This document shows positions 43,859 through 54,955 of a stretch of 64,000 nucleotides of DNA, piece by piece. The DNA lies in the NCBI GenBank assembly GCA_964007475.1, contig OZ023273.1, forward strand, positions 75,544,024 through 75,608,023. Reading direction: 5' to 3'. Made by a program: the position numbers and the translations under genes. Position 1 is the first letter of the stretch. Every line of letters starts with the position of its first letter. This DNA is from Hybos culiciformis. Taxonomy: Eukaryota > Arthropoda > Insecta > Diptera > Hybotidae. The notes under the pieces were generated by a model, which saw only the letters and a list, made by a program, of their open reading frames with translations, was not told where the DNA came from and did no database searches.

Positions 43859-46512
43859 CTTCCAAATTGTTCCAAATTTAATAGGTGCTGGAAAAAAAAA
43901 TGTGTTTCGATATTTTCTTTAAAATAATAAGATATGTGAGCTCAACCATCAACTGCAACACTTTTACTCTTATTTTTATTTCTTCAAATGATAAGTTTAT
44001 TATAAAATCGTATAAACCTCGGTAGATTTTATCCTTTTTTATTACATTAAAACTATTATTTTCATGAATCGTTGATGAGTTTTGATGATAATAATGTAAG
44101 AAAATAGAAAGCATTAATATATAAGTATATATTTAGAAAATTAACAAAATATTTATTTTTTTTACTTTTTTACATCGGTGTTAAAATAATAATATTCAAA
44201 AATACTTGCTCATCATATTCCAAAAACTAATTCTAAAAATCTTATTATACCTTTAGATTTGTAAAAAAGTGTAGGTTTTTATAATACAATAACATTTCAA
44301 AAATACCTATTTCGTCAAAATATAAAAATAATATTAATAAATTTCATTCGGATATTGAAACCAAAACTTCTTAAAGAATTCAATCACTTCTAGTTGCAAA
44401 TATTCAGTTTATCGTTCATTCTTAATTGGTGAAACGATTTGAGGATATCAGCCTAGCTTAACCAACAGCAAAACTTCAAACAAAAATTCCTATAATTCTA
44501 CTGGTTATTCCTTTCAATTCAATAGACCTCAATTTCCTATTACAGTTTACTTCAAAAAAACTAAAGCCCAAAGACAATCATGGAAAATAACCGCATTACA
44601 CGTAAAAAATTAATGTTTTCCCGCTCTCAGTTTTATAATCTAAATTCAATATTTTTGTTAGATAATAAAATACCACATTACTGTATAAATAATAGCTTAA
44701 ATATTCTGAGTTTTTCAATAAATAAATCGGTGTTTCTTTTAAACTAAATTAACTTAAAATATTTTACTAAGTCACTTTTAGACAAATGAAATACAATAAA
44801 ATGTAAAACGAACTCAATCCAAAATTAACATTTTAGAACATTTACATTCCATTATATCCATTGTATTATTTTTTGTATATAAGATTATTATCTTACAAAT
44901 AATCATTTGAAAAACTTTTTAATTATATGAATAAAAAAGTGTTGTTATATACATAATTACTATCAAGATTATAAATAAAAAAAAATTTAATCGAACAATT
45001 TAAATTATTTTTTCTTTCATAAACATTATAAATTTGTACATAGCAAATTTTTTTTCTTTTTCTTGTGAGTAAATAGCGCGCCTGAACCTACATTATAATT
45101 ACCAGGAACGAATCCTTTTCATATATTGAACGTATTGAGTGCTTCCGTAGATATTAAACCAAAAAAATCCATATTAAAAATGTAAACAATGCATTCGGAA
45201 CGGCCATTCTATAGAAACTTCCCCTATATAATGTTTTCTTTCCATACTCTATCTTAGCATAAGAATATTAAGAATCTTTTTTTTTATTAGCAATTATTGA
45301 AAAAATTGAAATTGGATTTCATTCCAGGTTTTTTAATTTATGAACGACACGATTTTACAGCTGTTATTTCAAAAAATGAAATAATGTTGTCCTAAAGTCG
45401 TTCACAAATTTCCCATAACAATTTAAATTTGTAGGTCTACCTTTAAGTGAATTCAAAAACTAAAATTTATAGAAGAAAGCATTTATAGAAGAAAAAAGCG
45501 GCAAAATTGGTAAGAAAATTCGGTCGGTCACGTATTATTATAAGTATTTGATTTCAGTCGGCCACATTTTATTTTATAAGTAATTGATTTTAATTTTATT
45601 TAGAAATTTAGTTTTATTTAGAATTTATAAATTGTGAAATTTTTTTTAAAAAAAGGTGATTTCTTTTTTTAAATCGTTTAATAAGTGAACTGACTCTAAG
45701 AATGCAAAAATTAAAATCACTGTTATGATTAGAAAAAATTTCTCATTCAAAGTTGTAAGAATTATTTTGGAGTGAAGTTTGTCTGGCTAGTTCGTCCACT
45801 CATCAGCCACTGATGAGATCAGAGTGGACGAACGCGATCAAACAAATTTTCATATATCCTAAAATGTGTTGAAAAGGTGTTGAAGCTTTGCCGGCGTTGA
45901 AGCTTTTCCAGCCTTTGGAAAAACTTAAATTTGTTTCATATTTTATAAATTTGTAAATTTGATAACTTCGATTAATTTCCTCTTAAAATTAATAAGCGGC
46001 AATATAGCTTCAACCCGGCTCAAAAATAATTGACTGATATGGCTCTTAACAAAATAAAGCAAGCCATTATGTATCAATATTTGTTCACATATGTAATTTT
46101 TACACGATTTTTACCCAAAATAATAAGCAATGTTAATTTGTACTATTTTTTTTACCTCTCCTTTATTTTGATTGGTAAAGGAATAAAAACAGCTATTTAT
46201 ATAAAATATTTTTGAAAATAGCTTTTCAACTACCCAAAAAAAAAAATAATAATAAAGGAGAATAAAAGCACGATAAATATTTTGGGGACCCGAAAAATTA
46301 CCCTTTATTTTAAACACTGGTTTCATGTATCCGTTACACAATTTCTATTTCATAACTTTTTTTCACCATCCGTAAAGAAGTTTGACTTAAAAAAATGGCT
46401 AAAAAAAAAAAAAAATAATTTTTTTTTTTTGTAATTTTTGTTTTCCGAATTTTAATTTTAATATAATTAATTCACTTTAATCACGGATATTTAAACAGGA
46501 TTGCTGACTTCT
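43859..46512. other. ABCD3 3' UTR and downstream AT-rich DNA
   Basis: No downstream gene was recognised. 45795-45835 can form an 11-bp hairpin (GTTCGTCCACT / AGTGGACGAAC). 46395-46465 is a second copy of the block at 36829-36900. Confidence 0.5.
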
Positions 46513-46996
46513 GAATAAATTTTATTTAAAAAAAGTTCCTAAAAAGTATCCGTAGTTTCAATCACCACCGTTAGGAATAAGGGACCGACACAAAACTGTG
46601 GAATCCCTTATTCAAGTTAATACTTTTAGCCGAGCCGTGAATATTCCCTTAGTCAAGTTAATATTTTTAGCTTATAAAATAATTATTCTTTTGTATATAA
46701 AATAATTATTCTAAAATAAAAACATTATAACTAATTATAAAATAAAAATAAAAATAAAAAATCTTTATTTTATAATTAGTTATAATGTTTTTATTTTAGA
46801 ATAATTATTTTATATACAAAAGAATAATTATTTTATAAGCTAAAAATATTAACTTGACTAAGGGAATATTCACGGCTCGGCTAAAAGTATTAACTTGAAT
46901 AAGGGATTCCACAGTTTTGTGTCGGTCCCTTATTCCTAACGGTGGTGATTGAAACTACGGATACTTTTTAGGAACTTTTTTTAAATAAAATTTATT
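46513..46996. mobile_element. 484-bp hairpin palindrome
   Basis: Two inverted arms of about 234 bp, identical by eye, surround a loop of about 16 bp of AAATAAAAAT sequence near 46755. The outer end is GAATAAATTTTATTTAAAAA followed by AGTTCCTAAAAAGTATCC. A related single end with AGTATCC[CG][TG]AGTTTCA lies at 51056-51122. No coding capacity. The identity of the arms implies recent origin, gene conversion, or a fold-back assembly artefact. Confidence 0.8.
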
Positions 46997-47100
46997 CCTT
47001 AGATAAAAATAAATATTTAAAAAAGTAAACATTCATTGAAAATATTTTAAAGCTTCACAAGCTTGTTATTTTGGAAGCTCGCTGGAGTGAACAATTAAAT

Positions 47101-50038
47101 GTGTCGATGTTTATCAAAACTCGTCAATTCCACTTTTCAAAAAAAATGAGTATGATACATCGTTGGATTCGTCTTCGAATTTTCTATCAGTTTTTGATAT
47201 TTTTTAAATTTTAAAACTATCCTAATCGGCTTAGATTTTGCAAAGAATTTCGTGTTTTTTTTCAAAAGGTCATCTATTCCATTTCTTCTGTTTATCAAAG
47301 CTTGCCTATTCCAATTTTTTTTTCAAAATTCGTCTATTCCATTTTCTTATTAATCATAGCAGGTCTTTTACAAGAATGTGCGAATTCAAAATTCGTCTAT
47401 TCCATTTTGCTATTTATCATAGCAGGTCTTTTCGAAAACGCGGGAATTTTTATCATTCTGTCAACAAGTGTAACAATTTTTATTAACTTGTTATCAAAAG
47501 GCTGTGTGTAATATTTTAAAAAATAAGAAAAACAATTTAAAAATAAATTTTAAAAATTTTTTTAAAAAAAGAAAAATAATTTAAAAAAACGAAATGGAGA
47601 GTTCAGAGGTACCAATTTTAGTGGAAAATAAATTTGCTCGAAAGAGAAATAAAGCACAAAACAATTTAAGAGCAAAAAGGTAAGGCAGTAGACTTTATAT
47701 TTTCACCATGCGAATTATGTTTTTATGTAAGATATTTTTTGTATAGGCCTTTTCAATTTCCTAAGCCGCGACCGTGTAAACATAATGATAAAAGCTCATT
47801 TAAATGTAAAACACTGGCAAGGGATGATGTAGTCAAATTTGCTAAGAATTTTTATGGGTCTGGAAGTAAAGCCATGGAAGACGCTTTCATTTTGAATTAT
47901 TGTAAAGTGGAAAGACCAGTTCGAATAAATCGTAGAAAATATAACTCACAAAATTTCAAAAAAATCACAATAACACATTTTGTTCGTAAGAAAAATGGAA
48001 AAATTGTTAAAGTATGCCAGAAATGTTTTACTGCGATCTTAAATATTATGAAGGATAGAATCCAAAGAGTGTGCAAGAAGCATTTACAGGGGAAACCGAC
48101 GACCGAACTTAGAGGTGGTGATCGTAAGAGTGAAAAATACTCTGAAAGAAAACTATCCATCATTGATTTCATAAAAAAATTTCGGACGATTGAAGTTCAT
48201 TATTGTCGAGCTAAAATTGCAAGAAGACAGTATTTACCAAGCACCCTTTCCATTTCCAAATTATTTGTATTATACAAAAAAGAAAACAAGGATTTAAAAG
48301 TTTCACCGTCCTACTTCAGAAAAGTTTTTAATGAAAATTTTAATATTGGATTTAAGTCACCAGCCCAAGATCAGTGCTCTGCATGCATCAGATTAAAGCT
48401 CCAAATCAGGAACGAATTAATTCAATCAAAAAAGCAAACATTAATGACGGAATATGTTGTGCATAAGAGAAAAGCAAAGGCCTTTTTTAGTTTTTTGAAA
48501 GAAGAAAGAAGTGACTTGATTACAGTTTCTTTTGATTGCCAGAAAAACATGGTTTTACCCAAAGTACAAGATCAAGCTGCCTATTATAGCAGACAATTAT
48601 ATTTATATAATCTAGGAGTTGTGACTGGGTCATCAAAAAGTGCACTTAAGAGAGGTAATGTTAATTTATTTTGTTGGCTTGAAAATGAAAGTAGAAAGGG
48701 GTCAAATCAAATTTCATCGGCAATTTTTCAAACTCTTTGTGATTTGAATTTGAAAGGAATCACTACAATTAGATTAATGGCTGATGGATGTTCTGGTCAG
48801 AATAAAAATACAACAATGATAGGTATTTTATATTCTTTTAAAATTCTGTGAATTTATTTAGATTCATATTTTTATGTATACATTTTTTATTTGGTTTATT
48901 TTTACTATGATTTCGTTAGGTATGTGTGGTTATTGGCTATTTCATTACGGTAAAAGCATTAAACAGATAGAAATAATATTTCCAATAGTCGGGCACTCCT
49001 TTTTACCATCAGACAGAGTATTCGCTCAAATTGAAAAAAAAGTTCGACAGCATGATTCCATTATAACTCCAGAAGAGTATTTTGATATTTTTGGGGATTA
49101 TGGTAATGTAATACGCCTTGGAAGTGAAGATTGTCCAATTTTCGATTGGAAAGAAAAATCGGCTGAGTTCTTAAAACCAACTTCGAAGTGGCACTTCAAG
49201 TTTAAGGAGTCTAAACGTTATGTTATCACAAAGGCAAGAGCTACTATAAAAATTCGTGGGAGGTAACATACAAATCTGATTTGGGTGTAGCGCGATCAAT
49301 AATGAGACCAGGAAGAAGTTATGAAAATATGGTTCGTGAAAGATTCGAACTGGGAAATTCAGTATCTGCAGCTAAAAAGAAAGATGTAGACAATTTATTG
49401 AAGAAGCATTTTGGAGACAGTTGGCGCCAAAGTTTTAATCTGCAATTTTATAAAAATATAATTGATAACGATATTGATTTAGTGTCTGATAAAAATTACG
49501 AAGAATGCGAATTTTTATAAACTAAAAATATTTTGTCCATTTAACAAAATATTTATTTATATTTATAAAAATCTAGAAATGATATCTGAAATATTTCATT
49601 TTATTTTAGTTTTTTATAAATTTATTCTTGTTAATTTTTATTTTTATTTTATTAAGAGTTTTGTATTCATAGAATTTCTATTATTTTCTTCAATAAACTT
49701 TATTTTATAAAAAAGAAAATCAAATTTAATATCAAAGTTTGTCAATTCCGTAATTCTATTTATCAAAGTTTGTCTATTCCATAATAGTATTAATTAAAGC
49801 TTGTCTTTTCCATTTGTGATTTTCAAAACTTGTCTATTCCAAACTTCATTTAGGTAAAAATGCAATTTATTCTTAAAAAATATTTGTGGTTTTTTACACA
49901 GGTATAGCAGTGCCAAAACCCTATCGAAAACATTTTATTTCATAAAAATCGGACAAGAAATAAAGATTTGATAAGTTTTTGTCATTTATTTCAAAATTAA
50001 CTTAAATGGAATAGACGCGGTTTGATAAACATCGACAC
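47101..50038 (+). mobile_element. Autonomous-type DNA transposon carrying a DUF7869-like gene
   Basis: Ends are 35-bp inverted repeats starting GTGTCGATGTTTATCAAA, with about four mismatches. Flanking AAAT (47097-47100 and 50039-50042) is the probable 4-bp target duplication. Copies of a TATCAAAGCTTGTCTATTCC-like motif lie inside both ends, all in the same direction (for example 47332, 47395, 49766, 49830). The single gene (47594-49520) fills the middle. The structure is that of a complete cut-and-paste element with one frameshift. Confidence 0.85.
47594..49520 (+). CDS. DUF7869-like putative transposase, three exons, one frameshift
   Basis: Exons are 47594-47679 (start MESSEVPILVENKFARKRNK), 47747-48822 and 48920-49520; GT-AG borders and phases agree (AG|G arginine, G|GT glycine). 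Zinc-binding candidates are CKHNDKSSFKC, VCQKC and DQCSAC. An RNase-H-like core follows: an SFDCQKNMVLP strand, then LMADGCSGQNKNTTM, the conserved D-x-C-x-GQNKN signature I associate with DUF7869; then VGHSFLPSDRVFAQIEKK and DWKE. The two aspartates and a later glutamate are plausible catalytic residues, by inference. A one-base loss in a G-run near 49258-49263 brings a stop at 49264; the other frame continues as YKSDLGVARSIMRPGRSY to 49520. Total near 590 residues. As the only gene between the TIRs it is the likely transposase. The DUF name is from memory. Confidence 0.75.
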
Positions 50039-50192
50039 AAATGTCAGTTACAAAAAAAATATTTGAATTCAAATTTTATTTAAAAAAAAATTAAGTGAAT
50101 TTTGGAGTAAAAAATGGTTAAAAAACGTATAATAAAAAATTGTAAAGTGATTAAAACGGTAAGTAATCCCATTTTTAAAGTGCCTAAGTTGT

Positions 50193-50992
50193 GGATTACA
50201 CTTGCTGAAAAAAAATCATAATCATGATTTTTTTTTGAATGTATGTGTTAAATTTAGTGTAAAAAAAAATAATCAAGAAATAATCATGATGAATAATCAT
50301 GCTTAAAAAAAAATCTGAGTCTTGATTTTTTTCTGTCAAAAGAAAAATTATTGGCTGCCAAAAAAAAAAGTAAACTCTTGAAAGCGCAAACAACAATAAT
50401 AAAAGCGGTTTGTTATTACGGGATTTAAATTTGAATGTTGAACTTTAAAAAATTCTATGTGAATTATTTATTTACAGAAAAAAATAAAGATTAAAATCAA
50501 AGCCAGTATGATTTTTGATTCATAAAAATTTCACACATACACTGGTAAAAATTTTTAGTGATTTTACATGAATTATCGTTGGTTTTTTCTATCCAACGAT
50601 AATTCATGAACTATTACATTTTGTTTTTCCAATATGTAAATTTTCATCTGGTTTGTACTTTTACAGTTTTACAGAATGTAGTTTTAGACGCCAAAAACCA
50701 TTCAATTTTACTTTATTTACTAAAAATATATATTACTTTTCCAGAATCTATGTAATTTTAATAGAAATTTGTGTAAAAACTCAGTTTGATTTGCAAAAGT
50801 ACAAAAAATTCAGGAAATTTGCAGAATTTGTGTAATATTGTAACGTAAAATTCTGTAATGTTCCATGAAAAAAATTTTACCTGGTAAGTACTGTAAATTT
50901 ACGTGTCTAGCAGTGTAAAGTTTTGTGTAATTTTACATAATTTTTTCAAAAAAAATCATAATCATGATTTTTTTTTTCAGCAAGTGTAACCC
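50193..50992. mobile_element. 800-bp MITE with GGATTACACTTGCTGAAAAA ends
   Basis: Termini GGATTACACTTGCTG and GGGTTACACTTGCTG (inverted), each followed by an A-run and a palindromic ATCATAATCATGAT, give TIRs of about 38 bp. Inside, ATGAATTATCGTTGG / CCAACGATAATTCAT forms a hairpin at 50568-50608. No coding sequence. The target duplication is unclear. Confidence 0.75.
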
Positions 50993-51055
50993 GCACGTAA
51001 GCTGAAAAAAGTGAGACGCAAATGGGAAATGTTTTGGGGAAAATTACAAATTAAT

Positions 51056-51122
51056 AAATTTAAACAACATAAGGGACTAACCTAGCGGTGTTAAATGAAA
51101 CTAGGGATACTTTTTAGGAACG
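51056..51122. repeat. Solo relative of the 484-bp palindrome arm
   Basis: Reversed, it reads GTTCCTAAAAAGTATCC and AGTTTCATTTAACACCGC, then TAGTCCCTTA, matching the outer arm of 46513-46996 with differences. Confidence 0.6.
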
Positions 51123-52085
51123 AAAATTTTCTATAAGTTAAACATCCTGTTTATATATTTGTGTATTTGATTAAAATCATCGCAATTTTTCACATAAGAT
51201 TTAGTAACCACTCTCAATTTTCTACCACCAAACCATGCATCTCACGTGTTCCTCACGAAGAAGTTCTAGTACTATTAAAAGTAATTTAAGTGATATAACT
51301 ATCATTTTGCCGATAATTGTGTACTTTTATCTTTTATCTTCTTATTTTTAACATGGTTAAGATAAATTTATTATTAGATAGCGGAAAGTTTCATTATTTT
51401 TTTTCTCAATTATAACGATTTGCGACAAATGCAGAAGTCACTACAGAACACAAATAAAATTGTTCGTTGTTGTATCTGAATAAGTATGTGAGACTGGTTT
51501 GTTATGACTGTTGATTTATCTCTGATACAACTTTAAAATATTGAGAGGTGATGTAAGTAATTTATTTTGGTTTTGTTATGATTTTAGAATTTCTGAGATT
51601 GGTTTAGGGCTTGCATTTTTGATACCGTTCAATACTGGTTTTACTCACCGCTTAATACCGGTATTTGGTGTTAAATTTTCTTAAACTTTTTGATTAAAAT
51701 ATTTTATTTTTTATAAGCAATTAAAATATTTTTAAATGCTCGCCCTTAGGTACGTTTTAAAAATTTTATGCAATTTGAAGTAAATTATATTATTTAATGA
51801 GGTGAATACTGTTTTTTTAAATTTTTGATTGTGTCTTCAAATTCAATTTTCTCTAACACGTTAGGTTCGTTGTTTGATATTAGAATATGGTACACAAATT
51901 GTAGATTAATTTTTAGATATTTAATCCTACAAACAGAAAAATTAATTTATCAGTTATTTGTTATTTTATCCGTCCCTTAAAAAAAAAAAAATTAAACATT
52001 TGCGAAATAAAAAATGTTGTTTACTATTTTGTACATTGCTTTTTTTAATTAAAAAATAATCAGTAATATTCCACTTCACAGATTA
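51123..52085. other. AT-rich intergenic DNA
   Basis: No gene or clear repeat was recognised. Confidence 0.4.
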
Positions 52086-52190
52086 TAATATATGTTAACT
52101 AAATTTGTTATTAATTACGAGTTGTGTATACACACAAACACATAGACACGAGTCAAAATTATATCACGAGACCGAAGGATTAAAAAAATA
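52086..52190. repeat. Dispersed repeat family, copy 3
   Basis: Shares ACGAGTTGTGTATACACAC, AACACATAGACACGAGTC and ATATCACGAGACCG with 15681-15780. The match stops after CCGAAGG. Confidence 0.7.
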
Positions 52191-52377
52191 CTGGAACTCA
52201 CATTGAAAATGGAGTGAGTCGGAAGTGATGAGCTGACAGAAAAAAATAGTTGTTAAAATTTTAACCCGCACATTTACTTACTTATTATTAAACATGTTCA
52301 AAATTTATAAAAGAAAAAAATATGAAATAGAAGAATGAGATATGATAATTGTGAATACGTTTTTACAAGTTTTTTAT

Positions 52378-52452
52378 TAAATCTATTGAACTGATGGTAT
52401 ACATTTTTTTTGTAGATCTATTGAACTGATGGTATAAATTTTTTTTGAAATT
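52378..52452 (+). repeat. 40-bp tandem duplication
   Basis: ATCTATTGAACTGATGGTAT followed by a poly-T run occurs twice in tandem. Confidence 0.8.
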
Positions 52453-53054
52453 ATTCGTAGGCATTAAAATGTTATATGAACAGGTTTATACAAGCGTGCT
52501 ACTTATGGAAACTCCAATAGATGTCGCTATACTTACTTAAGACATTGTCAATTTTATTTTATCTGTCAATTCACTGTTTTGACAGTCCCTATCTGTGGTC
52601 ACATAAAATGTTTATTTACATTGAATTTTGTATGAAAAATACGAAATTTAGATTTTATTTAGATACTTCGCAGATATGTGAATATTTTATAAACATTTTT
52701 ATTAATTAATAAATGTTTTACATCTAAATTAAAAAAAATTTCGCATTTTTGTGAATTGAAAAATAAAACTTAGCAGCGACCGTGCGGCTAATGTAAAAAG
52801 TTGAAAGCTGATTTATAACCTTAGTAATAGTAACGGCGTTTTTTTTTTTTTTTTTTTCTAATTTTTGACATTTGTGTGCAAAAAAACCAAGTACTTCTTC
52901 TTCTTCTTCGGCTTCATTCGTTTATAGTATAAACGTACCAAAATATTTATCCATATAGATCGATGGCCCAGAGGCATAATTTTTATGCCCAAAAGCATAA
53001 TTTTTAGTACCAAGAGAATTAATGTTATTTCAAAAATTCTTGAATTAAAATATT
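52453..53054. other. AT-rich intergenic DNA
   Basis: Contains a long T-run near 52840 and a CTT microsatellite at 52896-52911. No gene. Confidence 0.4.
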
Positions 53055-53255
53055 TGAACTATGGCTGAATTATACAAAGATGGAATGAAATGATAAAGAC
53101 CGAGGTTCGAATCCCGACCAAGGCATGAATTATCCGATATTTCTATTTATGTACATGAATAATTTTATTACTATGGCTTAATGGTAGACTGGTTGATTGA
53201 AATGCTAAAGACCGAGGTTCGAATCCCGAAGAGGGCATTAGAGAAATAAAATAAG
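53055..53255 (+). mobile_element. tRNA-derived SINE, two tandem copies
   Basis: Two copies about 110 bp apart. Copy 2 has the A box TGGCTTAATGGTAGACTGG (53171) and both have B box GGTTCGAATCCCG (53104 and 53216), with ATG[AC]TAAAGACCGA just before it and GGCAT after. An A-rich stretch follows copy 2. The third copy is at 34514-34597. The tandem arrangement could be a dimeric SINE or a duplication. Confidence 0.75.
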
Positions 53256-53406
53256 AAATTAGAAATAAAAAAAATGGAAATAAATAAAAATAAAAAATAA
53301 AAAAATTAAATTAAAAAAATTTTTTTTTCTCTTTTAAAAAAATTTTAATCCCAAAAGGCATTGATTTTAGTAAAACCGTTATTTGCCGGTTTTTGTTGCG
53401 GAAAAT

Positions 53407-54614
53407 GGCTCCATGAATTTTGACCGCATGAATTATGACCGCGACTGGCGGTCAAAATTCATTTTCAAAATGAATTTTGACCGCGCCTCAATTTAGAAAA
53501 CAAATGAATTTTGACCGCTACAAAATGTGCGGACAAAATCCATTTTTAAAATGAATTTTGGCCGCAACTCAATTTAGTAAAAAAATGAATTTTGACCGCG
53601 GCAAAATGTGCGGACAAAATTCATTTTCAAAATGAATTTTGGCCGCGACTCTATTTAGAAAAAAAAATGAATTTTGACCGCGACAAAATTTGCGGCTGTA
53701 TTATGCAGAAATAGTTTCATCAAAAATATTACTTAACAAATATTGAAAATAAAAACAGCTTTTTCATACATTTTGTACGGCATCCTTTTGGAAAAGGCCT
53801 AAAATCATTTTTAAAACGACACTATTTATCGTATGTGAGTCAAAAGACATTTTGTTGCGCGGACAAAATTCATTTTAAAAATGAATTTTGCCCGCCCATA
53901 CAAACTTTTTCCGCGGTCATAATTCATGCGGTCATAATTCAGTGCCCCGCGGAAAATACTTGATTTTTTGCATTTTTACATCAGTTTAGCACGTTTTTTA
54001 TCCCAGTGTTGTTCACTCCGGTGATTTAAGTTCACTATAATTCAGTTAAAATATAAGCACAACTATGTTAATCGTATGTGAGTAAAAAAGATAAAATATT
54101 TGTGGGGTAGACACAAGGGGAAGGGGGGGGCAGCAGGGCGGCGGGCGGGAGGTTGGTCAGTGGGATTTGCGGCTGCTGGCGCCCTTGCCCTTTTGCTTAG
54201 AACACAATATTTTATCGGAGGGTTGATTTCATTTTTCAAAATAAGTCATTTAAAATGAATTGTATCTTCTCCATAACTTTTGTGCATAATACTCGCGTTC
54301 CCGGCAACAACTCAATTTAAAAAAAATGAATTTTGACCGCGGCAAAATGTGCGGACAAAATTCATTTTCAAAATGAATTTTGGCCGTGACTCTATTTATA
54401 AAAAAATGAATTTTGACCGCGAGAAAATGTGCGTGCAAAATTCATTTTCAAAATGAATTTTGACCGCGACTCAATTTATAAATAAAATGAATTTTGACCG
54501 CGCGGTCAAAAGACATTTTGTTGCGCGGACAAAATTCATTTTAAAAATGAATTTTGCCCGCCCATACAAACTTTTTCCGCGGTCATAATTCATGCGGTCA
54601 TAATTCAGTGCCCC
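53407..54614. mobile_element. Foldback element D (TGAATTTTGACCGCG arms, A-type core, 9-bp TSD)
   Basis: Flanked by perfect 9-bp GCGGAAAAT (53398-53406, 54615-54623). The ends read GGCTCCATGAATTTTGACC and, inverted, GGGGCACTGAATTATGACC. The arms are tandem GCGGACAAAATTCATTTT / AAAATGAATTTTGACCGC palindromes. The inside is not made of these arms: at 53803-53840 and 54071-54215 it carries AAAACGACACTATTTATCG and the GC-rich core of foldback A, with the same GGGGTAGACACAAGG and GCTTAGAACACAATATT segments. A 234-bp copy of its own right end plus flank interrupts the core. The 9-bp duplication suggests a Mutator-like mobiliser. Confidence 0.8.
53839..54072 (+). repeat. 234-bp direct repeat, internal copy
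   Basis: Identical by eye to 54505-54738 at a constant offset of 666. It holds the right terminus of foldback D plus about 120 bp of downstream flank. It is bounded by a 13-bp repeat ATCGTATGTGAGT (53828-53840 and 54071-54083), which looks like an insertion or repair signature. Confidence 0.85.
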
Positions 54615-54738
54615 GCGGAAAATACTTGATTTTTTGCATTTTTACATCAGTTTAGCACGTTTTTTATCCCAGTGTTGTTCACTCCGGTGATTTAAGTTCA
54701 CTATAATTCAGTTAAAATATAAGCACAACTATGTTAAT
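54505..54738 (+). repeat. 234-bp direct repeat, terminal copy
   Basis: The copy in its natural place: right end of foldback D, the GCGGAAAAT target copy, then unique flank ending TATGTTAAT. Confidence 0.85.
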
Positions 54739-54955
54739 TATAATGTATCAGTATATATCTGTGGCAAAACGAAATAACAGCATAAGCCCAAAAAATTTGT
54801 TTTTCAGGAAAACAATTAAAAGTAATATTTCCATCTGTAAAATGATATAAAAACGAGATTATGCTGTTATGTAATAAGGAATATTTCAGTTAATAATTGA
54901 GCGATTATTCCAAAAAATTGACAGAATAGAAATAAGAACACGTAGAAAAAGATGG
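54739..54955. other. Flank of the BEL insertion, possible MITE half
   Basis: TATATATCTGTGGCAA at 54752 is the inverse of TTGCCACAGATATATT at 63492-63507 on the other side of the BEL element, with similarity extending about 37 bp. The BEL element may have landed in a small TIR element. The last five bases GATGG (54951-54955) are its TSD. Confidence 0.45.

Noticed and set aside
45795..45835. Hammerhead-ribozyme-like CTGATGAG near CGAAC inside a hairpin
   Set aside because: The required GAAA and a proper stem II are missing, and no cleavage site is positioned correctly; a chance match is likely.
53098..53120. Functional tRNA gene
   Set aside because: Boxes A and B are present, but the acceptor and anticodon stems do not pair well and three diverged copies exist, which fits a SINE better.
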